This document shows, piece by piece, positions 1-11,076 of a DNA stretch of 64,000 bases. The first letter of the stretch is position 1, and the number at the start of each line of letters is the position of its first letter. The DNA is from Tetrapyrgos nigripes (taxonomy: Eukaryota > Basidiomycota > Agaricomycetes > Agaricales > Campanellaceae). Location: the NCBI GenBank assembly GCA_013368315.1, contig JAACJM010000243.1, forward strand, positions 1 to 64,000, in the 5' to 3' direction. A program made the position numbers and the translations under genes. The notes under the pieces were generated by a model. The model saw only the letters and a program-made list of their open reading frames with translations. It was not told where the DNA came from and searched no databases.

Positions 1-1050
1 GGCGAATGACACAGGAACGCCCGAGCAAGACGTGGGTGTCTGCTCACCGCTGGCAACAGCGACCGCGAGCCAGCAGTGTGTCATTCGCTCTGGAAACTTG
101 ACAGGGACCTCAGGGAGGGCTGTCTGCAGCTCTGGGTCGAGGTCCCGAGGCGAATGACACAGGAACGCCCGAGCAAGACGTGGGTGTCTGCTCACCGCTG
201 GCAACAGCGACCGCGAGCCAGCAGTGTGTCATTCGCTCTGGAAACTTGACAGGGACCTCAGGGAGGGCTGTCTGCAGCTCTGGGTCGAGGTCCCGAGGCG
301 AATGACACAGGAACGCCCGAGCAAAGACGTGGTGTCTGCTCACCGCTGGCAACAGCGACCGCGAGCCAGGCAGTGTGTCATTCGCTCTGGAAACTTGACA
401 GGGACCTCAGGGAGGGCTGTCTGCAGCTCTGGGTCGAGGTCCCGAGGCGAATGACACAGGAACGCCCGAGCAAGACGTGGGTGTCTGCTCACCGCTGGCA
501 ACAGCGACCGCGAGCCCAAGCAGTGTGTCATTCGCTCTGGAAACTTGACAGGGACCTCAGGGAGGGATGTCTGCAGCTCTGGGTCGAGGTCCCGAGGCGA
601 ATGACACAGGAACGCCGAGCAAGACGTGGGTGTCTGCTCACCGCTGGCAACAGCGACCGCGAGCCGAGCAATGTGTCATTCGCTCTGGAAACTTGACAGG
701 GACCTCAGGGAGGGCTGTCTGCAGCTCTGGGTCGAGGTCCCGAGGCGAAATGACACAGGAACGCCCGAGCAAGACGTGGGAGTCTGCTCACCGCTGGCAA
801 CAGCGACCGCGAGCCAGGCAGTGTGTCATTCGCTCTGGAAACCTGACAGGGACCTCAGGGAGGGATGTCTGCAGCTCTGGGTCGAGGTCCCGAGGCGAAT
901 GACACAGGAACGCCCGAGCAAGACGTGGGTGTCTGCTCACCGCTGGCAACAGCGACCGCGAGCCAAGCGATGTGTCATTCGCTCTGAAAACTTGACAGGG
1001 ACCTCAGGGAGGGCTGTCTGCAGCTCTGGGTCGAGGTTCCGAGGCGAGTG
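1..1050. repeat. Tandem satellite array, unit 148-150 bp, about 7 copies
   Basis: Seven near-identical GC-rich units start at about 1, 149, 297, 446, 596, 744 and 894, each beginning GGCGAATGACACAGG and ending at the next such start; the array enters the window already in progress. Spacing is 148-150 bp because of one-base indels, so open frames rotate and the long apparent ORFs across it cannot be one protein. Each unit holds an internal inverted pair, CGAATGACAC near its start and GTGTCATTCG about 75 bp later (3-12 and 78-87 in the first unit). Copies differ by only a few substitutions, which suggests recent homogenisation. The repeat class is not recognised; a subtelomeric, centromeric or rDNA-spacer origin is possible but cannot be shown from here. 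Confidence 0.95.
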
Positions 1051-1400
1051 ACACGCAGACGGCTGCGGGAGGCCCAAGGTCTGCTGGCCGCTGGCGCTCG
1101 CGACGGCGACAGCACGCCGAGCGCTGGGGGTCTGGCCCCGAAAAGCAGACGGGGACCTCGGGGGGCGGGGCGGGCACGTTTCCAGTGCAGGACCCGAAGG
1201 GCTGCGGCCAGAGACGAGGTGGCCAGACCCCAGACAGCGGTCGGGGCTCGGGACGGCGACGGCGAGCTCAGACGGCTGTCATTCGACGAGCGGGGGGCGG
1301 ATCCGGAACGGGGGCGACGAGGGCTCCGCGAGGGCGTGGGACGCGGGTCGAATGACAGAGGTCGGCCAACACGCCCTCTGTTGGGTAGAAAATATAGGTA
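1051..1400. repeat. Diverged GC-rich flank of the satellite array
   Basis: The sequence right after the last clean unit remains very GC-rich and keeps scattered pieces of the unit: a 'CTGGC..CGCTGGC' followed by 'GCGACGGCGACAGC', a 'GACGGGGACCTCGGGG' block, TGTCATTCGA at 1277-1286 and its complement TCGAATGACA at 1348-1357. It reads as older, decayed repeat copies with substitutions and small indels. The open frames in both directions are expected from high GC content and show no recognisable domain. Confidence 0.7.
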
Positions 1401-1650
1401 GGGAAGCAGACGACAACGCGTGACGAGTAAGGTGACTACAGAAATATATGAAAGAAACATATGCCAGTATTGCGTGTTTCAAGGTGTTGTGTATCTTGCG
1501 ATGTGGAGATGAGGGAGGACGTCGGGAGAAGTGGGGAATACTAGACAGGAAAGGTATGAACACAGCCACACAGATAAATTCGGTCCAACCCGTTTATCGG
1601 ACGGATAGACGGGACCGTTTAAGCATAGCCACAAGCAGAAGTCGAGTGTA

Positions 1651-1683
1651 ATAAACTCAGCCTCATTTCATTCGGCCTCGTAA
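1651..1683 (+). repeat. Copy of the AACTCAGCCT...GGCCTNGTAA terminal motif (variant with CATTTCATTC centre)
   Basis: Positions 1651-1683 read AAACTCAGCCT, then CATTTCATTC, then GGCCTCGTAA. The same string with four or fewer differences is at 63281-63313, and the flanks also match (CCACAAGCAGAA before one, CCACACGCAGAA before the other). The outer parts match the shorter motif next to the KDZ transposase at 62467-62493. It is probably an end of a non-autonomous transposon; the opposite end was not found. Confidence 0.6.
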
Positions 1684-4425
1684 CAATATACGTTTCTGTG
1701 CCGGGCGTCAAGCCAATGAAGCAACAAAAGATTGGAGGTAAAGGATTGGCGTTTCTGGTGCCAATAACTCACTAGACGTTGGACATCTGGTAGAGGTACG
1801 GACTCCTACCCAGCCCCACAAGGGCGGGGAGAAGGAGGAAGGAATAGTTATCTATTATAGTTCTACTAGTAGCGAATCAGGTCGCTAAGAAACTTTTGGT
1901 CTTCTGATGTCTCTATTCGTATCTTTTCCTTCCCCTTCTCTGCCCTCTACTGCTATATCATCACAATATCTCCTCCAGCTCTCCCAATGGCTGACGTCTT
2001 CCCAAATCTCTACTGGTCAAGCACCCAGGATGGCAAAACCTCTTGTGCCCACTCGCTATCGCTATCCCTTCCCGTGTCGAGAGTACCCGAACCACTACAT
2101 GGATACGAAACTGATATGTAGCCTTCGCTGCAGAGAGGTGGAATGATACTCAGGCAGGGAAGAAAAGGACATGACTGCGTCGTGACTGCGAATAGTCACC
2201 GAAGACTATCACTGTACCCCTGAAGAATTATGGATTGATGGAGTGGGAGACGCGTACTACACGGAGCCACGGGTAGAAAGGTGTTGAGTCCGTAAATAAG
2301 ATGGCCAACGGACTGCCGTCCAAAAACTACAGATGGACGCCAACGTTGTCAAAATTGCTCCAAAGGTAATGGTGACCACAACATCAGGCCAACCGAGATG
2401 AAATACTTCCTATGGTCTCCACCGTTGTTGTACGGTTATTGGTTGGTTGGGATTGTCACGGTATGCATTGGCGTAGCTTTGGGAGGGGAGAAAGATGTGG
2501 GGACACGAGATGTGGCGGCGGTGTATACATTTGAGAAGCTTGAAAGGTTTCGGGCGAGTAAGTGCAGGAGAGAGGAATTACTGTGGGGATGCTAGGGGTA
2601 AATCCTGTTCGGAAGAATGAAGGGGAAGGAAAGAAGGAAAGAAGGAGATATAAACAGGGTGAGGCCATTTCATCCTGTTATTCTCATGGTAAGTATAACA
2701 ATACTTTCATATTATCCTCTAAGCTCACCTATCCTTCAGTACCAGTTTCGTCTCTTGACCCACAGCTACCACGACCATCGCTAATACCACCCTATTACCT
2801 CCACTTTTACTTTCTTCTCATCCATAAGCTCAAACCAACCCCACATCGTCACCCAAAAGGTCTCGAATACTGTGGTAACTCTTCTTCAAAGCTTCTTCAT
2901 CTTCATGCATACTACCCGGTAACACTAATCAGGATCTACCCCAAATGTTGAGTCACAACCGCTCACCTTTTCGGGCTGAAGTGTCAGTCAGGATTTTCAG
3001 CAGGGACATTGGACTTGAGAGGTGAGGAAACCGTTACTCGGATGACAAGAACGGTTAATGGTGGCGAAAACCTGGATAGCTCATCGACAGATACGAGCAA
3101 CCCTTGGTATCTCCTAAGTTATGTCTGAAGGGCTCGGTTCAGGATTTAGGAATGATGGGGAAAGGAAGGCTACGCATACCTTGACCATAAAAAAGCTTGA
3201 GAGATGACCTGTAGAGTATACAGCTGAAAGAGGAAGACTGATTGAGCTGCTGAAGATTCCTGCTATCACCGTAAGTATGACCATACGCTCATATCACTTT
3301 TCTGTACTTACCTCTTCCGACAGCTATCACTACCACCACCAACGAGGTCTTGGTTTTACTGGCCCTTCGTTACCGACACAACTGTATCATCAAAAACGGT
3401 TCTGGTATTCCATCGACCCCTCTAGAATCCTTCGCATCTTGCCGATGTTATTCTAATTGTCCAAAATCTTCATACACATGCAAATCAGAGTATATATCTA
3501 GTACGAAGTCGAATTGGCTCACCTAGAGGTTTACATCTATCCAAAGACTCCATTATAGAATACGAAGCACTGATCACCATCGAATTTCAGCTACAACCGT
3601 CCTGAGGGTATCCATAATCTAACCGTGTACAGAACCACCACCGACGACGGAAGCCCTAATGTAAAGTAAAAATCAGATCAGAGCTTGACGATACAGTTAA
3701 AGTCTGCATATGACTGAATCCAGCGGTACGAATTACTCACGTCGTCTGACGAAAAAGCTGAATAGGATTGACCCAAACGACGGCCATGACTGTAAAAATG
3801 GATGATGGAGTAGCTTCTTGGGACTGTACCGAAGTAATATGTGCGTGTTCAGCAGGGAAGAGTCACTATGAACCCAAAATCTTCTGACCACAACGCTGAT
3901 CAGGCGCAGCACGGTGGTAGAAAAGGCTTTCGCCGTTGTATATTCGTCTTCGTAATATAATCTTGAAATTACTGCAGAGGATTAGGGTTATAGACCTTTA
4001 TGAGGCTCTATAAACTCCACAACACGAAGATAGGTTACTTACAGCAGCGTTGAAAATGGCGTAACAGTTAACTGTCCAGTGGATCCGTGCGTGAGGGAAT
4101 GTAGATATCAACATTAATGGGTATGACATGGACAGGATGCAGAGACGCTAGAGTCAAGCTAGCTATCCAAGGGGTTCCGAGTTGAAGGCATCGGTGAAAG
4201 GTCCAGAGGCGTCACAGATTTAAAGCCGCGAACAGTGACAGTCACATATCAGGGTTTTTTTTTTCTAATCTACTCTCAATTCTCGAACAACAGGCATTTC
4301 GAAGACAATGGCGACGTAGTCTCTTCTTCCTTCTCTCTTTACTACCACCATCTATCTCTATACTTTTCTCGGCCTGGAGCTCTAATCATTCCTCGTGAGT
4401 ATGACTTTTTTCTTCTAGCATCTCC
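1684..4425. other. Gene-poor stretch; two or three similar splice-like leader segments
   Basis: No open frame with a recognisable domain was found. There is a TATA-like GGAGATATAAACAG at about 2644, a donor-like GGTAAGTATAAC at 2688 and CAGCTACCACGACCATC at about 2763. A second segment near 3268-3345 looks related: CCGTAAGTATGACCATA, then a T-rich tract and GACAGCTATCACTACCACC. A weaker third resemblance lies near 4245-4300 just upstream of the AA14-like pseudogene. These could be repeated 5' leader/intron pieces of a duplicated gene whose coding parts are gone. That reading is tentative. Confidence 0.35.
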
Positions 4426-4429
4426 CGTT

Positions 4430-6448
4430 TCTGACATATGCGTTTTCAAAGGGATGTACTGTTTAAACGGCACCATACCTCGCCAGGATAAACAGAACAA
4501 TAACTGCTTATTGTACCCATGTTTAAGGTGTGTTTCATGCTCCTGGTTGTATGTGAGAGGCTAACATGTTCTCGTTCGCTCAGATGAAGGAGGATCGGTG
4601 GAAGCACCATTTCGACCAGGTACGTCCGTACATCTCACTGGTCACTCCATATGCTTACTGAACGCCTTCTTCATCTAGCGTGACCAATTCCAACCTGCGC
4701 CCGACGACTTCTTAAAACTATACGCGTCATTTCGTCTTCGTCCATTTTCACTTGCAACTCACAAGGTCTCCCCTTGACTATGCACTCTCCGCTCGCCTTA
4801 CCCTTGTCCAACCCTCTCTCGACCTCGCCTCCTCAACTCCCTCAACGTCATCCCACACAGCCCAGCCAACGGAGAATTTACCATCGAATTCGGCATCAAC
4901 CGCGCTTTCACCACTCCTTTCGTACGACGGGAAACAAGGCGGTACTTTCCCGGACCTCTGCAAGACGGGCTATGAGACGACGAGTTGAATGCCGCTGGGA
5001 GTTGTATAACTGATCCGAATCGTGCGTATTGCGACTTATTATTCTGCTTGGTTTTCTTCCTGTTTCTGCTGCGGTTCTTCTGTACCACTGTCGCTCTGCT
5101 TTCTCTCCTCCTGCCACTCGCTGGGCATTTATCGTCTTCTTTTTTGGTTTCCACCTGCTCGTTTTACCTGCAGACGCTGACATACCCCCTCATCCCTCAT
5201 CTTCCCGCATCCTTCCACAACAGTCCACGCCGAAAACGAAACATGGCTTCTGGTTCCGCATTTCTATTTTGTACGGGAATCTTCTACGCTCTCTTTCCCT
5301 CATTTCATCCTTTCCCTCATCCTTGCGTTATGCATTCGCTGACTTTTCGTTATTCTATTCTTTCTATTCACTCTATAGTACATCAAAACGTCACCCCCGA
5401 GAATCTTGTCGTCTTCACTGCTGCTTACAAGTACGTCCTTTTTCTCCCCCTCGCTTCCGCTTCTTCGCTTTGTTGACTTTGTCTTCTTCTCGTCATCATT
5501 CTTCTGCTCGTCTTCGCTTTTGACCGGTATACTGACCTTTTCTCTTTGCTACAGTACCCTCTGGAAATGTCTTGCGACTTTCAAAGTCCCAAACTGGCCG
5601 GCTTGTTCTGAAGGAGCGTGTATATGTGCTTGGGTTGGGTACCTAATGGGTATGTCTTATGTCTCTGGATTTCTGTCTTGTCGTCCTTTTCGTTCTCGTG
5701 GCCTTAATGCCTCGAGGCTTTCTATGCCCGTAGCCTTTCTTTATTTTGCTCATTCTCCGCTCTGCTGTTCGCCATCTCCCTTCTTTTTCATTCACTCTTG
5801 CGGTCTCGTCACTCCCTGAATAACATGATATTCATTCCGATCTCTACAGCTGCGACGAACCCAACACGTAGATATTCCCCTACAAATGCTGCATCACCGG
5901 AACACCCGGCTATGCACCTCTCGCTCCAGCCAAGCCTGCTATGTGGTGTGAAGGATCCTTGGGCAACTTCAACACCGAGAATGGGAATACTAGCGCCAAC
6001 AGAAATGGAACCATAGAGAACGGCCAAAGAACTCCCAACCCACCTTGTGTCTCTGGAGCCAAACAAATGATATTCTGGAACCAACGGCGACAACATCGTA
6101 GCCGAGGGGAATGATATAAGTGGATTTCCTAGGAGTCCGTCGTATAATGAAAAGCGGGGTTTTTGGATGGTGAGTGTCTCCCTCGGTACGCTGTGTGCAC
6201 TTCGCTTTCAGCGTCTACTTGTCTTGACTCCTGAGCTGTTAAGCTAAGGACTGCCAGGTGCTCGTTGGGTGTTGGGTTGGGTGTATGGATCAGCTAACTG
6301 ACATTCGTTGTATGCTTCACAGGCTCACAAACCGATACATTCCTCTCCGAACCCTCACCAGAACCTCCTGGGCCGACTATGACGACTGTTAGAGCTTCGT
6401 CCACCGCTACTTCACCCTCTTCAGCTTCACCTACGCAGACGTAGACTT
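4430..6448 (+). pseudogene. Decayed secreted AA14-like (LPMO-type) protein gene
   Basis: Pieces of one basidiomycete secreted family appear in order but in shifting frames: KGMYCLNGT near 4450, RDQFQPAPDDFLKL near 4680, ANGEFTIEFGINRAFTT near 4867 followed in another frame by LSYDGKQGGTFPD, VTPENLVVFTAAY near 5390, PNWPACSEGACICAW near 5600, then CDEPNT, a TAG at about 5865, YKCCITGT, GAKQMIFWNQ and, one frame over, NGDNIVAEGNDISG near 6085, and a Ser/Thr/Pro-rich tail to about 6448. From memory this arrangement (GMYC, PPxGDF, GAKQMxxWNQ) matches proteins grouped with AA14 xylan-active copper monooxygenases; that family name is less certain than the homology of the pieces. At least three frame breaks and one in-frame stop show that no full protein is made. 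The residue aligned with the usual N-terminal His also looks changed. Confidence 0.7.
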
Positions 6449-8189
6449 CTGATGCGGATCAAAACGGTGCTGTGGGATTGAAATTGGGCGCTGGCTCCAG
6501 GGATTCCAGTGAAGGCTTCTGGGTTGCTTTGTTCCGTCTCCATTCTATGATCGTCACGTCAGAGTACGTTGTATTTGGCCTTTTCCTGGTGTCCCTCTCT
6601 TACCATTTTATGCAGATCCGTCCTTCTCTTCGAATCGGGTTCTGAGGACATCCCTTTCCAATGACTTCTGGTGGTCTCTCGCTGCGAGAATGGATGCTTG
6701 GTGAAAATAGTTTTGACTGCGTCGGTCAATTCTCGAATAACACGAAAAATGTTGTACGTGACTTCTTGCTCTTTCTTTACCCTCTCAATAACAAGGCAAC
6801 CTATGCAGACAGGTCCATCTGCTCTTAACTGGACCATGGATTGCCGTCGTTGTAGGTCGTTGTCGTCGTCATCGTCGTAGTTGGATGATTGGATGCGTGT
6901 GTTGGAGGGTGGAGCCTTTAGGTTGACGCTCTATGTATGGATAATGGGTATGGGTGCTCCATCATTTCACAGTGGTACATCTTCATCTTCAGAGGGTTCT
7001 GCTCGCATCGCTGACCCTCCCGACCCCTCCCACATCCTCTCCTGTATCCCCTTCAGGTACCTGTACCTGTACCATCATCAAGCTCAACCCTTGGTCGTCG
7101 CCGCCCAGACTTGCCACGTCACCACCGACATCAACCTTTCTCTCGTTCTTCTGGCCTCAGACGTCATGCTAGGCTTCAGCAACCAGGAAACACCATTCTC
7201 CCGTTGGCGTCGCCCGGCCGACCATACTACGCAGCCTGTCACGACGCATCCGGTGGCATTTGTGGTCCTTTGCTTTCTCGTTCCCCATACCTTTATATCA
7301 TCTACCCGTCCCGTTTCTTAATTTCAAACCCTTGCCCAACCCAACTCGTGCCCATATGTACGCTCTCCCAAACCCAGACCAACCTAACCCATCCGTCTCC
7401 ATCCGTGTCTCATATCCTGTCCGTTCCTCCTTCAGGCTTCAGCGAAGAAGAGGATGGGAGATGGGAGACAAGAGAAGGGAATGGGGCGTTCTGGTTGCCG
7501 GATAGAGGGTTTTAAGCCCCTTTCGATATCCGCAAATGGGAAAGCTCTGTCGATGACTTGGGCTTAGCTTCAAGGAGGCTTTGTCATTGTTCGACCTAGC
7601 TCGTGACTCCTGAGAGGGAAGACCGATAGACAAACACCATGGACGTGTCGGAGTAGAGCAGGAGCAGCGATACGAGTCCAAGCGATGCTCGGACGGTCAT
7701 CTGAATCACGTTATATAGTCCCTCTGTCTAAAAGCGGGAAGGAATCGGGCTTCGATGCGCTGGTTGTGGATCCTCCGAGGGCCGAGACGGTTTGCAGAAG
7801 GAGAGGAGGGCAAGCAGGACTGCGCCATAAGGGTTAAACGTTAAACATCCATCTTCAATGTCCAGCTGGGACTCGTCGTCGGTCAATGGGATTACGCTCT
7901 TTTCCATTTCTAAACTGGATTTAATCAAGACTTTGCCTCGTACAATTGCGTGGGTTCTTCATCATGCAGCCTTGTATTCCCCTCTGCTCGTGCTCACTCT
8001 CAATAGCGGACTCCGGTTGTTGGCAGGTTATCCTTATTCCATAACATTATCTGTTAAACACGCAATATCTGATAATACATGATATCTGGACTACAATGAT
8101 ACCGGGACGAGACGCAATCAACCCCCACTTTAATGAGCTATTTTGTGCTGAGCCATACAGTCCAGTGAACCCGACCTAGCCGACCCCCT
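6449..8189. other. No gene recognised
   Basis: Several open frames of 60-146 codons occur on both strands, but none shows a domain, a consistent splice structure or a family pattern. The stretch from 6840 to 7500 is rich in CCx and TCx codons on the plus strand, so its open frames are probably compositional. Confidence 0.4.
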
Positions 8190-8765
8190 TCACGCTAAGT
8201 TGATATCCACGGTCGTTTCCTTTCGGATCTCACTAGGATGGGTGATATCATGAAAGGTGCTGAACTTGGGAGATGGCTCCAGCGGAATACTATCGATACG
8301 AGTCGTACTTCCAGCGACAGGTTTTGAAGTGTCTGCCCAAGACGGATCCGTAGCACGTTTCGCAGAGTAGCTATCAGCGCTTGTCCAAGCCCTCCTGCTC
8401 GCAACTCTGGCAATGATCAGAAGGGGTGCTATGATCTAAGTGGTGTTTCAGCTGACTGTTATGCGGCTGCAGAGGATACACATGGAATAAGTCAACGTAC
8501 CTGAGTTTGTGAAAGGATAGGCAAGAAGATTGCAGAAGCACTACTTCCAGCAGCGTAGGTCCCGATAAATAGCAATGAAAACACTGCGTACAGTGCAGAG
8601 CTCTCCATCAACATGGCGACGAAGGACATGTAGGAAAAGCCGTTCGAGCTAGGGAGGGATTGTACGGTTTTAAACCTCCGTTGGTGGATTATCAAACGGG
8701 AGATTAAGAGGTCAGTAGGACGTTGAGTGTGGTGGCGAGGGAGAAGTAGGGAAGACCAAAGTCGA
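8190..8765 (-). pseudogene. 3' remnant of an agaric 7TM membrane protein gene
   Basis: Reading from 8765 downward, the frame gives FGLPYFSLATTLNVLLTSLI, then SYMSFVAMLMESSALYAVFS and IFLPILSQTQ; a GTACGT donor at 8500 and TTAG acceptor at 8436 join this to IIAPLLIIARVASRRAWTSA and a polar tail ending at TGA 8190-8192. This is the C-terminal half (about TM5-TM7 plus tail) of the same broad 7TM family as the complete gene at 11259-12771. The two are on the same strand. The first four helices are missing: homology stops at 8765, the base before a near-perfect hairpin repeat. Both exons kept are open, so the loss looks like a truncation by rearrangement or insertion rather than gradual decay. Confidence 0.75.
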
Positions 8766-8809
8766 CCGCTGAAATGCTAGCTTTAAATGGAAAGCTGGCA
8801 TTTCAGCGG
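8766..8809. repeat. Near-perfect hairpin, 19-bp arms, 6-nt loop
   Basis: Arm 1 (8766-8784) reads CCGCTGAAATGCTAGCTTT. Arm 2 (8791-8809) is its complement with one mismatch, around the loop AAATGG. A short direct repeat (AAATACTGGC / AAATACTTTG) follows. It sits exactly where homology of the truncated 7TM gene ends and about 110 bp before a copy of the KDZ-type terminal motif, so it probably belongs to a small transposable element or its insertion scar. Confidence 0.85.
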
Positions 8810-8920
8810 CAAATACTGGCAAATACTTTGACTCTTATCAGCCTAGAAATCGTGCTAAAAATTCGTAATTTAAGTCTCAACAAAAATGCCTGCAAATATC
8901 AATGGCCGCCCGCAGTGAAA

Positions 8921-8945
8921 TTAACTCAGCCTAAAGGCCTTGTAA
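8921..8945 (+). repeat. Copy of the TTAACTCAGCCT...GGCCTTGTAA terminal motif
   Basis: Reads TTAACTCAGC then CTAAAGGCCTTGTAA. It matches the motif at 49745-49771 with two bases deleted in the centre, and that at 62467-62493. No inverted partner was found in the 300 bases to either side. Together with the hairpin at 8766-8809 it brackets an insert of about 180 bp between the truncated 7TM gene and the methyltransferase gene. Confidence 0.7.
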
Positions 8946-9023
8946 CTGAAATCGAACTGCGGGTCTGCACGCGCCACGTCCCAGTCACGCTTTACGTCAC
9001 AGCCACGCACTCAGTGTTTGTTT

Positions 9024-10168
9024 ATGTCTTCCATCACATCCTCGATACTGCGTCTCCCATTTACTATCGGAACAATATGGGCTATAAATTTATCAATGAC
9101 TCCTCCGAATCCACCTCCACCTGAAACAGAACTCGAGAAGAACCGACGTGAAGACTCGGAAAGTTGGGATTTTCGGAATGACACCACCGAAACAGTCACA
9201 GTGCGACGACCATTGTCCAAGAGAACGAAGAAAGCACCCGAATCAAAGCTGCCTTTGGAACAAGACAAGATTGTGGTAAAATTTCCTTTACGAATTGGTG
9301 TGACCAGCGGGCACTGGACTATCTTTGCAAGTTCCTGTCGTCATCTACATATGGATGCATACTTACAGTACTTTTCTTCCACGACAGGAGGAAGCTTTTT
9401 GGCGTCGCGTATCGCTGGCTCTATTTCACATATTTTACCTCATTGAATCCTTCATACTTGTCACTCTCGCCTTTCCAAATAGGCATCCTATTCAACGCTT
9501 CACTGTGAAGTACCTCTCTCCATTCGACCATCCTTTTAGAGAAGGAAGCGTAGTTTATATTCCCGAGACCACTTTCATTGTGGATGTTATGAGAGTGTCT
9601 CCTCAACTCATATTAGGGACTGTTATGGCTATGATGGGTGGGCTGTTGAGGTGGGCTTGCTATAGAGTGATGAAAGAGCTGTTTACCTTTCAGCTAAGTG
9701 TGAGGAAAGGACATAGACTGGTAACATGGGGTGAGCTGCATATACTTTCTCTCTCACCCATCTTATCCAAGTTTCATTCCGCTGTCAAATCCAGGGCCAT
9801 ACGCGTATGTCCGCCATCCTTCATACACGGGAGCACTCCTTGCAGGTTCGGGAACCATCCTTTCTCTCGTCGTTGGACGTGGTTCTTGGGCTAGGGAGTG
9901 TCTCTGGACGTTTCTCTTCATGGTCGTAAGGCCATGTTATTGGCGTTGTGGACCAGGAAACAGTCTGAACTCCTCAGTGTCGTGGAGAACCGAATCTTTT
10001 GATTTAGGACTGACGCTAGTCGTTCTGGCATTGACCCTGGTTCTAGCGCTGGTGGTATTCGTGCCAAGGATGAGGAAGGAAGACAAAATGATGGAAAGGG
10101 AGTTTGGCGAAGAGTGGAGGAATTGGAGTAGGAAGGTGAGGTGGAAAATGGTTCCTGGAGTCTACTGA
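9024..10168 (+). CDS. Isoprenylcysteine carboxyl methyltransferase family protein
   Basis: Integral membrane methyltransferase of the ICMT/PEMT type; family members in the ER membrane methylate the C-terminal prenylated cysteine of CaaX proteins using S-adenosylmethionine. The start at 9024 gives a hydrophobic segment followed by MTPPNPPPPETE, a pattern usual at the start of basidiomycete members. Later come EEAFWRRVSLALFHIFYLIE, CYRVMKELFTFQLSVRKGHR, and, after an intron 9731-9794 (GTGAGC...CCAG), GPYAYVRHPSYTGALLAGSG, the family's RHPxYxG motif that helps bind SAM. The end has RKEDKMMEREFGEEWRNW and KMVPGVY before TGA at 10166-10168, matching the family's REExxLxxxFGxxWxxY ending. The junction between the first exon and the exon starting near 9328 could not be made to keep frame with the obvious GTAAAA donor at 9275, so either a less obvious donor is used (for example GTGAAG at 9147) or there is a one-base lesion. 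Agarics often hold several such paralogues. Confidence 0.75.
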
Positions 10169-10399
10169 CTTTTGAGTTTAAATTTCTACTGTCGAAAGCA
10201 CGCTGTCTCATTTTGTGTTAGCACTTATCGAAGCTCAGTCGTATGAAACCTGTATTTAATGACGCTTCGGATTATAAGATACCAAATTATGTCATCTGAT
10301 GAGTCAAGAATGTAGTAGTACATGATGAGTACAAGGGAAAGGAAAGCGAAGCAAGTAGTCCGAAAAGATCCAGTTTGGATTTAATCAACTGGCACACCA

Positions 10400-11076
10400 T
10401 CAGACAGTTTGAGTCGCGCGTAGCTCTGCCCTCAATCCTCTCCAATGCCTTCCCCAGCTCATTCCGTCCTTGACGATCGGCACCTACCCTCCAGATAAAT
10501 GCGTCCTTGTCCGAGTCCTTAACAAAATTGAGAATCTGAATAACAGAGTTATAGAGAACTTAGAACATACCTCAGTAAGCTCCACATCTCCCGTGTCCAA
10601 AAGTTCCTGCTTGAGGTCTGGATGCTGGTTAAACTTATGGCGAAGAGTTACATCCATCTATACCATCACAGATAAGTAAACAGGATCGGTGGCCGCGTTG
10701 AGTACTAATAGCAAAAACCTACCTTCTCAATATTGACGCTTTTCCAGTCTGGTCGAACTTCGGGCTGGAAGCGACGAGCTTCAGAAAAAGCAAAGCTTTG
10801 TCGCTCCGAGCACGTTCGTATGTGTTCAGCTAGACCGGGTCTATGGTCTTAGAACTATTTCGCACATGTCAGGAACGAAAAAGTTGCGATAAAGAAGAAA
10901 CAACTTACTTTAAATGACTGGAACAGATGTTCACTGGTAGGGTAACGTTTCCCTTTGTACATCACACAGTGAGATGAGAAGTTAGTGAAGCCATAGTGGG
11001 GGTCTTGTTTATGGTAGAAATAGATTTTTGGACTTATAGGACTGCCTAAATTAATGGGGGGTCCCACGATGGTCAT
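10400..11076 (-). pseudogene. NADAR-domain (YbiA-like) gene with stop and frameshift
   Basis: The start at 11076 gives KIYFYHKQDPHYGFTNFSSH and YPTSEHLFQSFK, the clear N-terminal half of the NADAR (DUF1768) domain. A GTAAGT intron begins at 10908. Its in-phase acceptor (AAATAG) leads to F, then TAA, then DHRPGLAEHIRTCSERQ; the family has Leu where TAA stands (FKFLDHRP), a one-base change from TTA. Later exons give ARRFQPEVRPDWKSVN, MDVTLRHKFNQHPDLKQELL and DSDKDAFIWRVGADRQGRNE, then GKALER; one extra A after this shifts the frame, and the other frame gives LRAELRATQTV with a stop at 10400-10402, which looks like the original end. The normal WG.G motif is also changed to WRVG. NADAR proteins in other organisms act as N-glycosidases on riboflavin intermediates or on ADP-ribosylated bases; here no functional enzyme is expected unless an alternative acceptor restores frame. 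Confidence 0.75.

Noticed and set aside
110..1460. Long overlapping open frames on both strands in the GC-rich array
   Set aside because: The unit length is not a multiple of three, so frames rotate from unit to unit; the frames mirror the DNA repeat and show no domain.
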